From Synergistaceae bacterium (lineage in GTDB: Bacteria; Synergistota; Synergistia; Synergistales; Synergistaceae): a DNA stretch of 5,310 nt. Each line of letters opens with the position of its first letter. Position 1 is the first letter of the stretch. The stretch is from contig JAQVPO010000104.1 in assembly GCA_028702015.1 (NCBI GenBank), forward strand, positions 1 through 5,310. The letters run 5' to 3'. Shown here piece by piece: positions 1 through 5,310 of this stretch. Both the position numbers and the translations under genes were made by a program. The notes under the pieces were generated by a model. The model ran no database searches. It was given only the letters and a program-made list of their open reading frames with translations, and had not been told where the DNA came from.

Positions 1-125
1 TGAAGCATGGTCCTTATGATATACCCCTCGGTTGTGTAACGATGGAGATCCGTTACCAGGATCCCTCGAAGCCCATCGATCCCGAATGCACGCTTTTGAA
101 GAATAAACTGGGAGCTCCCAGATAA
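1..125 (+). CDS. 3' end of an unidentified gene (C-terminal 40 residues)
   Basis: An open frame enters from the left edge (the first full codon is AAG at 3-5) and ends at TAA 123-125. The tail reads KHGPYDIPLGCV, then a polar, proline-rich stretch with DPSKPIDPEC, and ends KLGAPR. The other two forward frames hit stops within the first 40 bases, so this is the only frame that can be coding here. Its codon use resembles the downstream genes. I do not recognise the family: there is no metal-binding motif, membrane segment or known signature in these 40 residues. It lies 82 bases before the PreA-like gene on the same strand and could belong to the same catabolic locus. The hairpin between them, however, may end its transcript. 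The call as coding is fairly safe; the function is unknown. Confidence 0.6.
   Translation, partial: KHGPYDIPLGCVTMEIRYQDPSKPIDPECTLLKNKLGAPR
108..121. repeat. Perfect 14-bp palindrome at the end of the upstream gene
   Basis: CTGGGAGCTCCCAG equals its own reverse complement over all 14 bases. It covers the last codons of the upstream gene (Leu-Gly-Ala-Pro-Arg), ending just before its stop codon. It could be an operator half-site pair for a dimeric regulator of the genes downstream, or chance within coding sequence. Nothing else in the window repeats it. Confidence 0.35.
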
Positions 126-144
126 ATTAAACAAGAATTTGTGT

Positions 145-186
145 TGGAAGAAAAATGGCAGGATGACTGTTTTTCTTCCATTTTTT
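145..186 (+). terminator. Intrinsic terminator-like hairpin (possible attenuator) before the PreA-like gene
   Basis: The arm TGGAAGAAAAA (145-155) pairs perfectly with TTTTTCTTCCA (170-180), giving 11 bp. A further 3 bp (CAG 159-161 with CTG 167-169) can form inside after a 3-base bulge, leaving a 5-base loop. A run of six T (181-186) follows directly, the usual layout of a Rho-independent terminator. The stem is A/T-rich, so termination may be incomplete. It starts 20 bases after the upstream stop and its T-run ends 21 bases before the next ATG. That leaves no room for a separate promoter after it, so transcription of the downstream cluster probably has to pass through it. Confidence 0.6.
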
Positions 187-193
187 AAAAACC

Positions 194-200
194 AGGAGGT
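194..200 (+). promoter_or_regulatory. Strong ribosome binding site that sets the start of the PreA-like gene
   Basis: AGGAGGT is an almost full anti-16S complement, 7 bases before ATG 208. The reading frame stays open back to an ATG at 139, but that codon has no such site and would place the 145-186 hairpin inside coding sequence. This site therefore decides for 208. Confidence 0.85.
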
Positions 201-207
201 AAAAATA

Positions 208-1428
208 ATGAAGCCAAATCTTGCCGTAGAGTACTGCGGAGTTAAATTTAAAAATCCAATGGTCATAGCATCTGCTTCGCCAAGTAAAAACGGTGAATAC
301 ATGAAGCGCTGTGCAGATTCTGGAGCAGGCGGAGTCATCGCAAAAACTTTCAGTCCTGAACCATTGGCGCAAAAGTACGTATCCCCCCGTTTTACGGTCC
401 TGAATAAAAAAGGCTGGCCCCACAGTTATTCGAACTATTCCTGCGAATTTTTGGCAACCTACAGCACTGAAGAATGGATGCAGGAGATGAAGATCGCAAA
501 AGCTGCCTGTGATGAGAGAGACTGCACACTGGTAGGAAGTATATCAGGGAACTCAAAAGAGAGCTGGACAGAACTAGCAAAAAGGATGGAAGACATAGGG
601 CTTCCAATGCTTGAGCTGAACTTTGGCTGTCCGCACCCAAAAGATCTTGGATACAAGAGCGGACAAGAGCTAGGGAACTCTCCCGAGGCGGCGGCAGAAG
701 TAACGAAGATAGTCTGTGACAGCGTAAATATCCCTGTCTTTGTGAAACTGACAAGCGAAGCTGTAAATATCGTTGATGTTGCGGGTCTTTGCAAAGCTTC
801 CGGAGCAGCAGGTTTTACAGTTGTCAACAGATTCTCTGCGCTGGATGTAGATATAGAAACTGGACGCCCCCTTCTTCACGGAGGATTTGCCGGAGTGGGA
901 GGCCCCTGGATGAGGCCTATCACACTTAAATGGATAGCAAAAATAGCAGAGGCACACGGTATGCCTATCTCCGCAACGAACGGTATATTCAGTTGGGAAG
1001 ATGTGATCAAGTGCATCATGTGCGGAGCTACCACAGTCCAGACTTGTACAGCTATCATGTATGGCCCTAAACAGTTTGGCGAGGTAAAGGTTTTCCTTGA
1101 CGGAGTAGAAAAATATCTTGTTGATCACAACATTGATGACATTAATAAATTGAGAGGCATTACACTGCCCCAGATCACGACATGGGACAAGGTCGACCGT
1201 GATCACAAGGCGATCAGCAGGGTCGTAGAAGACAAGTGCATAGGCTGTGGACTCTGCCCCAGCTGGTGTTTCTATGACGCTATCAAGATGGTCGAAAAAG
1301 ATGGTAACAAGAAAGCTCTTATTGATCCGAACAAGTGTGACGGATGCGGTCTTTGTCCGGCCCTTTGTCCAAAGGATGCAATAGTAATGGAGGGTGAAGT
1401 TCCAATATACCTTGGTGATTTCAATTAA
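208..1428 (+). CDS. PreA-like flavin/iron-sulfur oxidoreductase (dihydropyrimidine dehydrogenase / dihydroorotate dehydrogenase family with 2[4Fe-4S])
   Basis: This 406-residue protein has the length and domain order of PreA, the pyrimidine-reducing subunit of bacterial NAD-dependent dihydropyrimidine dehydrogenase, which is cytoplasmic. Residues 1 to about 310 form an FMN-binding TIM barrel. Visible signatures are KNP (15-17), AKT (45-47), LNFGCPH (137-143), FVKLT (178-182), HGGFAGVGG (224-232) and a late barrel segment ending VQTCTA (277-282). Residues 340-395 hold two ferredoxin motifs: Cys344/347/350/354 and Cys377/380/383/387, each CxxCxxCxxxC. The last Cys of the first motif is followed by Phe, not Pro. 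Two sites differ from the mammalian enzyme: Ser151 lies where it has its catalytic Cys, and the usual Gly-Gly-Ile near the flavin phosphate reads Asn-Gly-Ile (258-260). No PreT-type NAD(P)H partner is in view. The gene lies 62 bases before a molybdenum hydroxylase operon, which suggests ring reduction in heterocycle catabolism. The family is certain; the substrate is unknown. Confidence 0.93.
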   Translation: MKPNLAVEYCGVKFKNPMVIASASPSKNGEYMKRCADSGAGGVIAKTFSPEPLAQKYVSPRFTVLNKKGWPHSYSNYSCEFLATYSTEEWMQEMKIAKAACDERDCTLVGSISGNSKESWTELAKRMEDIGLPMLELNFGCPHPKDLGYKSGQELGNSPEAAAEVTKIVCDSVNIPVFVKLTSEAVNIVDVAGLCKASGAAGFTVVNRFSALDVDIETGRPLLHGGFAGVGGPWMRPITLKWIAKIAEAHGMPISATNGIFSWEDVIKCIMCGATTVQTCTAIMYGPKQFGEVKVFLDGVEKYLVDHNIDDINKLRGITLPQITTWDKVDRDHKAISRVVEDKCIGCGLCPSWCFYDAIKMVEKDGNKKALIDPNKCDGCGLCPALCPKDAIVMEGEVPIYLGDFN

Positions 1429-1474
1429 ACAAATTCTAAAAATGTTTGATACATACACGATCAGAGTAACAGAA

Positions 1475-1480
1475 AAGGAG
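1475..1480 (+). promoter_or_regulatory. Ribosome binding site supporting a GTG start
   Basis: AAGGAG ends 10 bases before GTG 1491 and 16 bases before the next in-frame ATG (1497). The spacing favours GTG as the start of the [2Fe-2S] subunit, though it is a little long and a start at 1497, two residues shorter, cannot be excluded. Confidence 0.6.
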
Positions 1481-1490
1481 CTGAACTAAA

Positions 1491-1970
1491 GTGGATATGA
1501 AAACTATCACTTTTACCGTTAACGGAAAACCACAAAAGGTCCATGTCAGGACAAACTGGACATTGGCCAGCGTCCTCAGGGAGCAGTTAGGTCTTCTGGG
1601 AACAAAGATCGGTTGCGGAGAGGGAGAATGTGGCGCTTGCACTGTTCTGATGAATGGCAAGACCGTAACTTCCTGCCTGGTCCTGGCAGTACAGGCTGAC
1701 GGAGCTGAAATAATAACAATTGAGGGTCTTGAAAATATGGATGGGACACTTCATCCGGTCCAGGAAGCATTTGTTGAGGCCGGAGCGGTACAGTGCGGTT
1801 ACTGTACTCCGGGAATGGTCATGTCGACGATCGCGCTTCTGGAAAAGCACCCGGAACCTACAGAAGAAGAGGTAAGAGAAGGTCTTACTGGAAATCTTTG
1901 CAGGTGCACCGGATACCAGAAAATTTTTGAGGCTGTACAGATCGCTTCCAAGAAAATGAGGAGGGGATAA
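1491..1970 (+). CDS. [2Fe-2S] small subunit of a xanthine-oxidase-family molybdenum hydroxylase
   Basis: This 159-residue protein carries electrons from the molybdenum centre to the FAD subunit. Its length is typical of a separate small subunit (CoxS, NdhS, HcrC types, about 150-170). Residues 1-80 form a plant-type ferredoxin domain with Cys42, Cys47, Cys50 and Cys62 (GCGEGECGAC). Residues 81-159 form the helical second domain with Cys102, Cys105, Cys137 and Cys139 (QCGYCTPG and LCRCTGY), whose cluster lies next to the molybdopterin. All eight ligands are present, so it looks intact. The start is GTG at 1491, chosen from the upstream AAGGAG. It follows the PreA-like gene by 62 bases with no terminator between, and ends 2 bases before the molybdenum subunit. 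That subunit's ribosome binding site (GAGGAGGGG, 1958-1966) lies within the end of this gene, so the two are probably translationally coupled. Confidence 0.96.
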   Translation: MDMKTITFTVNGKPQKVHVRTNWTLASVLREQLGLLGTKIGCGEGECGACTVLMNGKTVTSCLVLAVQADGAEIITIEGLENMDGTLHPVQEAFVEAGAVQCGYCTPGMVMSTIALLEKHPEPTEEEVREGLTGNLCRCTGYQKIFEAVQIASKKMRRG

Positions 1971-1972
1971 AT

Positions 1973-4315
1973 ATGGCTATGACACGGTACGAAAAGGGCG
2001 ACTACAAAATCATTGGAACTAAGCGACCATACGTAGACGCAAAAGAAAAAGTAACAGGCAGAACAGTCTATGCTAGCGACATACACCTTCCAGGCATGCT
2101 CTATGGTAAAGCGCTTCGGAGTCCCTATCCTCATGCAAAAATTCTAAACGTCGATATTTCTGAGGCGCTTAAGGTACCTGGAATCAAAACAGTACTGACC
2201 GGGAAAAATGTCGAGCAGTACAAATGGGGTCCTATTACAAAGGACGAGTACCTTATAGCTGTTGATAAGGCTAACTATACCGGCGATGAAGTTGCTGCGG
2301 TAGCCGGGATAGATGAAGAGGCCTGTGATGAAGCTATTTCAAAGATAAGAGTTGAGTATGAACCGCTTCCTGCCATCTTAAGCATGCATGACGCAATGAA
2401 GGATGGGGCCCCTCTCATACACGAATCAGCACCCAAAAATATCTGTAATCATTTCGATATACATCATGGACTTGACACTGATGATGTCTTTAAAAACGCA
2501 TATTACGTCCATGAAGGCGAATATGAGACCAGTCTGCACTACCAGGGCTATATTGAGCCTATGGCCGGAGTATCTGTCTGGGACGCACATAACAACGTGA
2601 CCATGTATGCAGGTATTCAGACTCCAACATGGTCAAGGAACGATTATGCCGTTGCTTTGGGTATCCCGGTAGAAAATATGCGCATAGTACAGCCTCCCTT
2701 TGGAGGAGGATTTGGCGGAAAGCTCTCTCAGCCTGTTCATCCGCTTGGAGCCCTCATAGCTAAATATGCAAAACAGCCCGTTCGTTTAGTACTGGACAGG
2801 GTCGAAGACTTTCAGTGCGCACTGCCCAGGCTTCCCATGTACTTCAAGATCAAAACGGCATGGGATAAAGAAGGAAAGTACCTTGGTAAGTATACATACA
2901 TTATTGCGGACCAGGGAGCTTATGCATCATATGGTGCCGCAATAGCCCTCACTGCTATGTATCGTATCGACATAATGTACAAATGCCAGGCATTGAGATC
3001 TGTCTGTGATCTTGTCTACACAAATAAGGTCCCAACCGGATGTTACAGAGGATTTGGAAATGCACAGAAGCATTTTGCACATGAAACACATCTGGATGAA
3101 GTCGCTGAAGTGCTCAATATCGCACCGGATGAACTTCGTCTACGCAATTTCTCAGGTGAAAACTATAAAAACCCCCATGGATGGAACACAAACAGCAACG
3201 CGGTTTCTGACTGTATGAAGAGGGGACTGGAAGCTTCTGAATATCACGATAAGCGCAAGAAATTCTTTGTTGTAAATTCGGATGAGAACAATCACATCAA
3301 AAAGGGTATCGGTTTTGCAGCATGTGTCCATGTATCCGGAAACAGGTCCTTCATCAAGCCCTTTGAAGGGGCAGCCGCGCTTTTAAGAATGAATGAACAG
3401 GGTAAGGTTTATGTCTTCTCAAATGAACCTGATATGGGACAGGGCATCAGGACAGTACATTCTATGTGTGTCCAGGAAGTGCTCAGTATTTCTGAAGAGC
3501 ATGTATGCACTACCACGCCCGATACCGATATCGTTCCATTCGGGCTGGGTTGTTTTGCCAGCCGTGGAACATATATGTCAACAGGTGCACTTCATATGGC
3601 ACTAAATGACATGAAGAGCAAATTGATCAAGATAGGTTCAGAGATCATAGGTTTACCGGAAGGCGATCTGAAGCTGGAAGATGAATTTGTTGTTTCAAAA
3701 ACAGATCCTGAGAAGAAAGCAAGCTATGCAGACATTGCATGGAAACACGTCTGTGATTATCCGGGACAGCACATACTGGGGATAGGGTACTTTACTCCTG
3801 AAGGAGTGGAATATCCTGATGCCACAAAATACAACAACATATCCGGCGGATATGCTTTTGGCTGCCAGGTAGCAGAGCTTGAAGTAAACACTAAGACAGG
3901 CCAGGTCAAAGTAAACGAAATGTGGGGAATTCATGATTCAGGCCAGCCTATCAATCTGCTTGCCATTGAAGGTCAGGTCCACGGAGGCATGGCTCAGGGA
4001 TATGGGTGGGCACTTATGGAAAACCTTGCTTACAACGACAAGGGCAAACTCATGAATCCTTCATTTCTTGACTACCAGATGCCTACAGCTGCCGATATAC
4101 CAAAGATAAATGCCGAGTTTGTCGATTCATTCGAATGGACGACCGGCTTCGGTGCAAAATCCATCGGTGAGGCTTCCTTGATAGGTGCTGCCCCGGCAAT
4201 ACAGAATGCAGTCTACAATGCTGTTGGAGTAAGGATCAACACAATGCCCATAACTGCGGAGAAGATACTTAAAGCTCTCGAGGAAAAAAAAGAGGCATCA
4301 AAATCAAAAGACTAG
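1973..4315 (+). CDS. Molybdopterin-binding catalytic subunit of a xanthine-oxidase-family hydroxylase, substrate unknown
   Basis: This 780-residue cytoplasmic catalytic subunit is full length for the family (about 750-800) and in one piece, unlike the split large subunit of Eubacterium barkeri nicotinate dehydrogenase. Residues about 20-130 are the a/b hammerhead domain. Two cofactor-binding domains follow, with HYQGYIEP (189-196), Gln216 (counterpart of bovine xanthine oxidase Gln767), GGGFGGK (244-250), DQGAY (313-317), CYRGFG (357-362), DMGQG (487-491) and SRGTYMSTG (530-538). Glu733, in SIGEA, is the expected catalytic base. Loop 357-362 lacks the CoxL signature of carbon monoxide dehydrogenase. 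The counterparts of the bovine xanthine-binding residues Glu802 and Arg880 appear to be Leu251 and Thr327, so xanthine is an unlikely substrate. The SRGTYMSTG segment recalls the 4-hydroxybenzoyl-CoA reductase branch. Start ATG 1973 lies 6 bases after a strong ribosome binding site; ATG 1979 is a weaker option. The C-terminus is a short Lys/Glu-rich tail. Class is certain, reaction not. Confidence 0.95.
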   Translation: MAMTRYEKGDYKIIGTKRPYVDAKEKVTGRTVYASDIHLPGMLYGKALRSPYPHAKILNVDISEALKVPGIKTVLTGKNVEQYKWGPITKDEYLIAVDKANYTGDEVAAVAGIDEEACDEAISKIRVEYEPLPAILSMHDAMKDGAPLIHESAPKNICNHFDIHHGLDTDDVFKNAYYVHEGEYETSLHYQGYIEPMAGVSVWDAHNNVTMYAGIQTPTWSRNDYAVALGIPVENMRIVQPPFGGGFGGKLSQPVHPLGALIAKYAKQPVRLVLDRVEDFQCALPRLPMYFKIKTAWDKEGKYLGKYTYIIADQGAYASYGAAIALTAMYRIDIMYKCQALRSVCDLVYTNKVPTGCYRGFGNAQKHFAHETHLDEVAEVLNIAPDELRLRNFSGENYKNPHGWNTNSNAVSDCMKRGLEASEYHDKRKKFFVVNSDENNHIKKGIGFAACVHVSGNRSFIKPFEGAAALLRMNEQGKVYVFSNEPDMGQGIRTVHSMCVQEVLSISEEHVCTTTPDTDIVPFGLGCFASRGTYMSTGALHMALNDMKSKLIKIGSEIIGLPEGDLKLEDEFVVSKTDPEKKASYADIAWKHVCDYPGQHILGIGYFTPEGVEYPDATKYNNISGGYAFGCQVAELEVNTKTGQVKVNEMWGIHDSGQPINLLAIEGQVHGGMAQGYGWALMENLAYNDKGKLMNPSFLDYQMPTAADIPKINAEFVDSFEWTTGFGAKSIGEASLIGAAPAIQNAVYNAVGVRINTMPITAEKILKALEEKKEASKSKD

Positions 4316-4323
4316 TGTTGAGC

Positions 4324-4330
4324 AGGAGGG
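4324..4330 (+). promoter_or_regulatory. Ribosome binding site that sets the start of the FAD subunit
   Basis: AGGAGGG lies 7 bases before ATG 4338. An ATG at 4331 touches this site directly and is in another frame that stops after 11 codons, so 4338 is the true start. Confidence 0.8.
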
Positions 4331-4337
4331 ATGACAG

Positions 4338-5198
4338 ATGAACAATATAAAATATTTTTTGCCTAAATCTTTGGAAGAAGCAGTGAAATATCTATCAGAC
4401 AACAATGATGCCAAAGTCCTTGCAGGAGGAACAGATCTGATAGTCAAGTGGAAAAAGACAGGTTGTCCGGATATGCACCTGATGGACATAAGAGGTATAG
4501 ATAAATTTGCTGAAATGCACGAGTTCCCAGAGGGATTCTTTATCGCTGCCGGAGCTACGATCGAACAGGTCGAATCCTGTGAAAAGATCAAGGCGGACTA
4601 TCCGATCCTTTCAGAAGCAGCACGCAATGTTGGTTCAGTTCAGGTTAGAAACTTGGCAACTATTGGTGGCAACAGCTGCAACGCGGCTCCTTCTGCGGAT
4701 ACGGTACTTCCACTCATAGTTTATGGAGCAGAGGCAGTCATTGTTTCTGTCTCAGGAGAGAGAAGATGCTCATTGAAGGATTTTTTTGTCGGCCCCGGAA
4801 AAACAGTAATGGAGTCCGGAGAAATGCTCAAAGGTTTTGTGCTGCCCAAACCTAAACCCTGCACGGTGGCATCCTTTGCCAAGCACAGCAGACGCGCGGG
4901 CATGGACCTTGCAACTGTAGGGGTCGCTGTTAAGATCTGCCTTAAAAAAGGAGAAAAATCAGCTGAAGAAATATCAGTAGCTCTTGGTGCGGTCGGTCCA
5001 GTGCCTGTTTCTGTAAAGGGACTTGTAAAATTTAAAGGAGCAAATCTTTCTTCTGATAATGTGCTTAAGGAAATTGCCGAATTTTCATTTGAACAGGCAT
5101 CTCCGATCACTGATGTGAGGGGATCAAAGGACTACAGAAGCAAAATGATAGTCCAGAATGTAAAGGACTGCATCTGCAAAGCATTAAATACTGACTGA
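4338..5198 (+). CDS. FAD-binding medium subunit of the molybdenum hydroxylase (CoxM/CutM type)
   Basis: This 286-residue subunit binds FAD and passes electrons from the [2Fe-2S] clusters to the external acceptor, in many relatives NAD+ or ferredoxin. The N-terminal part is the family's FAD domain: AGGTDL (29-34) and the segment 102-122, which includes VRNLATIGGN (103-112) and Ala-Pro-Ser-Ala-Asp (117-121), hold the FAD phosphates and ring. From about 180 to the end is the CO dehydrogenase flavoprotein C-terminal domain, with ALGAVGP (216-222) and DVRGSKDYR (259-267). Length matches ordinary medium subunits (about 280-300). It lacks the extra cysteine-bearing [4Fe-4S] insertion of HcrB from 4-hydroxybenzoyl-CoA reductase, since only Cys114 occurs in that region. 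It follows the molybdenum subunit by 22 bases and is the last gene of the operon in view. The electron acceptor cannot be read from the sequence. Confidence 0.95.
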   Translation: MNNIKYFLPKSLEEAVKYLSDNNDAKVLAGGTDLIVKWKKTGCPDMHLMDIRGIDKFAEMHEFPEGFFIAAGATIEQVESCEKIKADYPILSEAARNVGSVQVRNLATIGGNSCNAAPSADTVLPLIVYGAEAVIVSVSGERRCSLKDFFVGPGKTVMESGEMLKGFVLPKPKPCTVASFAKHSRRAGMDLATVGVAVKICLKKGEKSAEEISVALGAVGPVPVSVKGLVKFKGANLSSDNVLKEIAEFSFEQASPITDVRGSKDYRSKMIVQNVKDCICKALNTD

Positions 5199-5237
5199 TT
5201 TCCAAACGTAAAAAATAACAGGTAACAAGTTTTACTA

Positions 5238-5276
5238 AGCCCTGTATAAATACTGCCGGCGTTTTTGTGCAGGGCT
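5238..5276 (+). terminator. Strong hairpin after the operon, probable transcript end
   Basis: AGCCCTG (5238-5244) pairs with CAGGGCT (5270-5276). The stem continues to 5250/5264 with four A-T pairs and two G-U wobbles, for 13 pairs in all around a 13-base loop that contains GCCGGC. It begins 39 bases after the stop of the FAD gene. The bases after it (GCTGTTGTCCTT) are only partly T-rich, so it is not a textbook intrinsic terminator. It may act with a termination factor or protect the 3' end of the mRNA. The rest of 5199-5310 shows no gene. Confidence 0.5.
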
Positions 5277-5310
5277 GCTGTTGTCCTTATGTAAAAAATC
5301 ATCAGAAACA

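Noticed and set aside
139..207. Upstream ATG (139) extending the PreA-like protein by 23 residues
   Set aside because: It has no ribosome binding site and would put the hairpin inside the gene. ATG 208 has AGGAGGT at 7 bases, and its product starts like other PreA-family proteins.
208..1428. Plain biosynthetic dihydroorotate dehydrogenase (pyrD)
   Set aside because: The C-terminal 2[4Fe-4S] ferredoxin domain, the length of 406 and the hydroxylase neighbours fit the PreA type. No pyrimidine biosynthesis genes are nearby.
670..1458. 262-codon open frame on the - strand
   Set aside because: It is antisense to the PreA-like gene, whose protein has clear family motifs throughout. The - strand product has no recognisable domain and odd Cys/His/Tyr-rich composition, as expected for a shadow frame.
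1442..1489. 15-codon mini-ORF (MFDTYTIRVTEKELN) ending one base before the GTG start of the [2Fe-2S] subunit
   Set aside because: It has no Shine-Dalgarno sequence upstream and is too short to judge. Its end overlaps the real gene's ribosome binding site region, so it is probably chance, though translational coupling cannot be excluded.
4284..4291. Run of eight A near the end of the molybdenum subunit as a frameshifting site fusing it to the FAD subunit
   Set aside because: Shifting into the FAD subunit's frame meets a TGA at 4332, before its start. The FAD gene also has its own strong ribosome binding site, so only a slightly altered tail would result.
1491..5198. Aerobic-type carbon monoxide dehydrogenase (CoxSLM)
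   Set aside because: The large-subunit loop reads CYRGFG, not the Cys-Ser-Phe-Arg active-site signature of CoxL. The gene order S-L-M also differs from the usual coxMSL.

Overview
The window holds a compact, single-strand (+) gene cluster from an anaerobic-type bacterium. Base composition is moderate (roughly mid-40s %GC by eye). Arg AGA/AGG and Ile ATA codons are common, Shine-Dalgarno sites are strong, and the encoded proteins are rich in iron-sulfur clusters. This would suit Clostridia-like Firmicutes or Synergistota, but the sequence alone does not fix the phylum. Four complete genes and the 3' end of a fifth fill almost all of it, and no stretch over 300 bases lacks a gene.

Layout: (1) 1-125, the last 40 codons of an unrecognised gene. 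(2) 126-207, a short leader with an A-tract/T-tract hairpin resembling an intrinsic terminator or attenuator. (3) 208-1428, a PreA-like flavoprotein: a dihydroorotate/dihydropyrimidine dehydrogenase barrel with a C-terminal 2[4Fe-4S] ferredoxin domain. (4) 1491-1970, 1973-4315 and 4338-5198, the [2Fe-2S], molybdopterin and FAD subunits of a xanthine-oxidase-family molybdenum hydroxylase. (5) 5199-5310, a 3' region with a strong hairpin.

How the genes may work together: the last three genes give the full electron path of a molybdenum hydroxylase (Mo-pterin, two [2Fe-2S], FAD). This enzyme class hydroxylates a ring carbon with water, or in the 4-hydroxybenzoyl-CoA reductase branch removes a hydroxyl group. 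The PreA-like protein belongs to a family that reduces the 5,6 double bond of uracil or thymine. Together they suggest an anaerobic route in which an aromatic N-heterocycle (or another aromatic ring) is hydroxylated and then partly reduced, analogous to nicotinate fermentation. This is inference.

The most informative observations are these. The two residues that bind xanthine in mammalian xanthine oxidase appear to be replaced (Leu251, Thr327), while the general catalytic residues (Gln216, Glu733) are kept. The PreA-like protein has Ser where mammalian dihydropyrimidine dehydrogenase has its catalytic Cys, and it has no PreT partner in view. The FAD subunit lacks the [4Fe-4S] insertion of 4-hydroxybenzoyl-CoA reductase. 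The substrate is therefore probably neither xanthine, uracil nor 4-hydroxybenzoyl-CoA, and is unknown.
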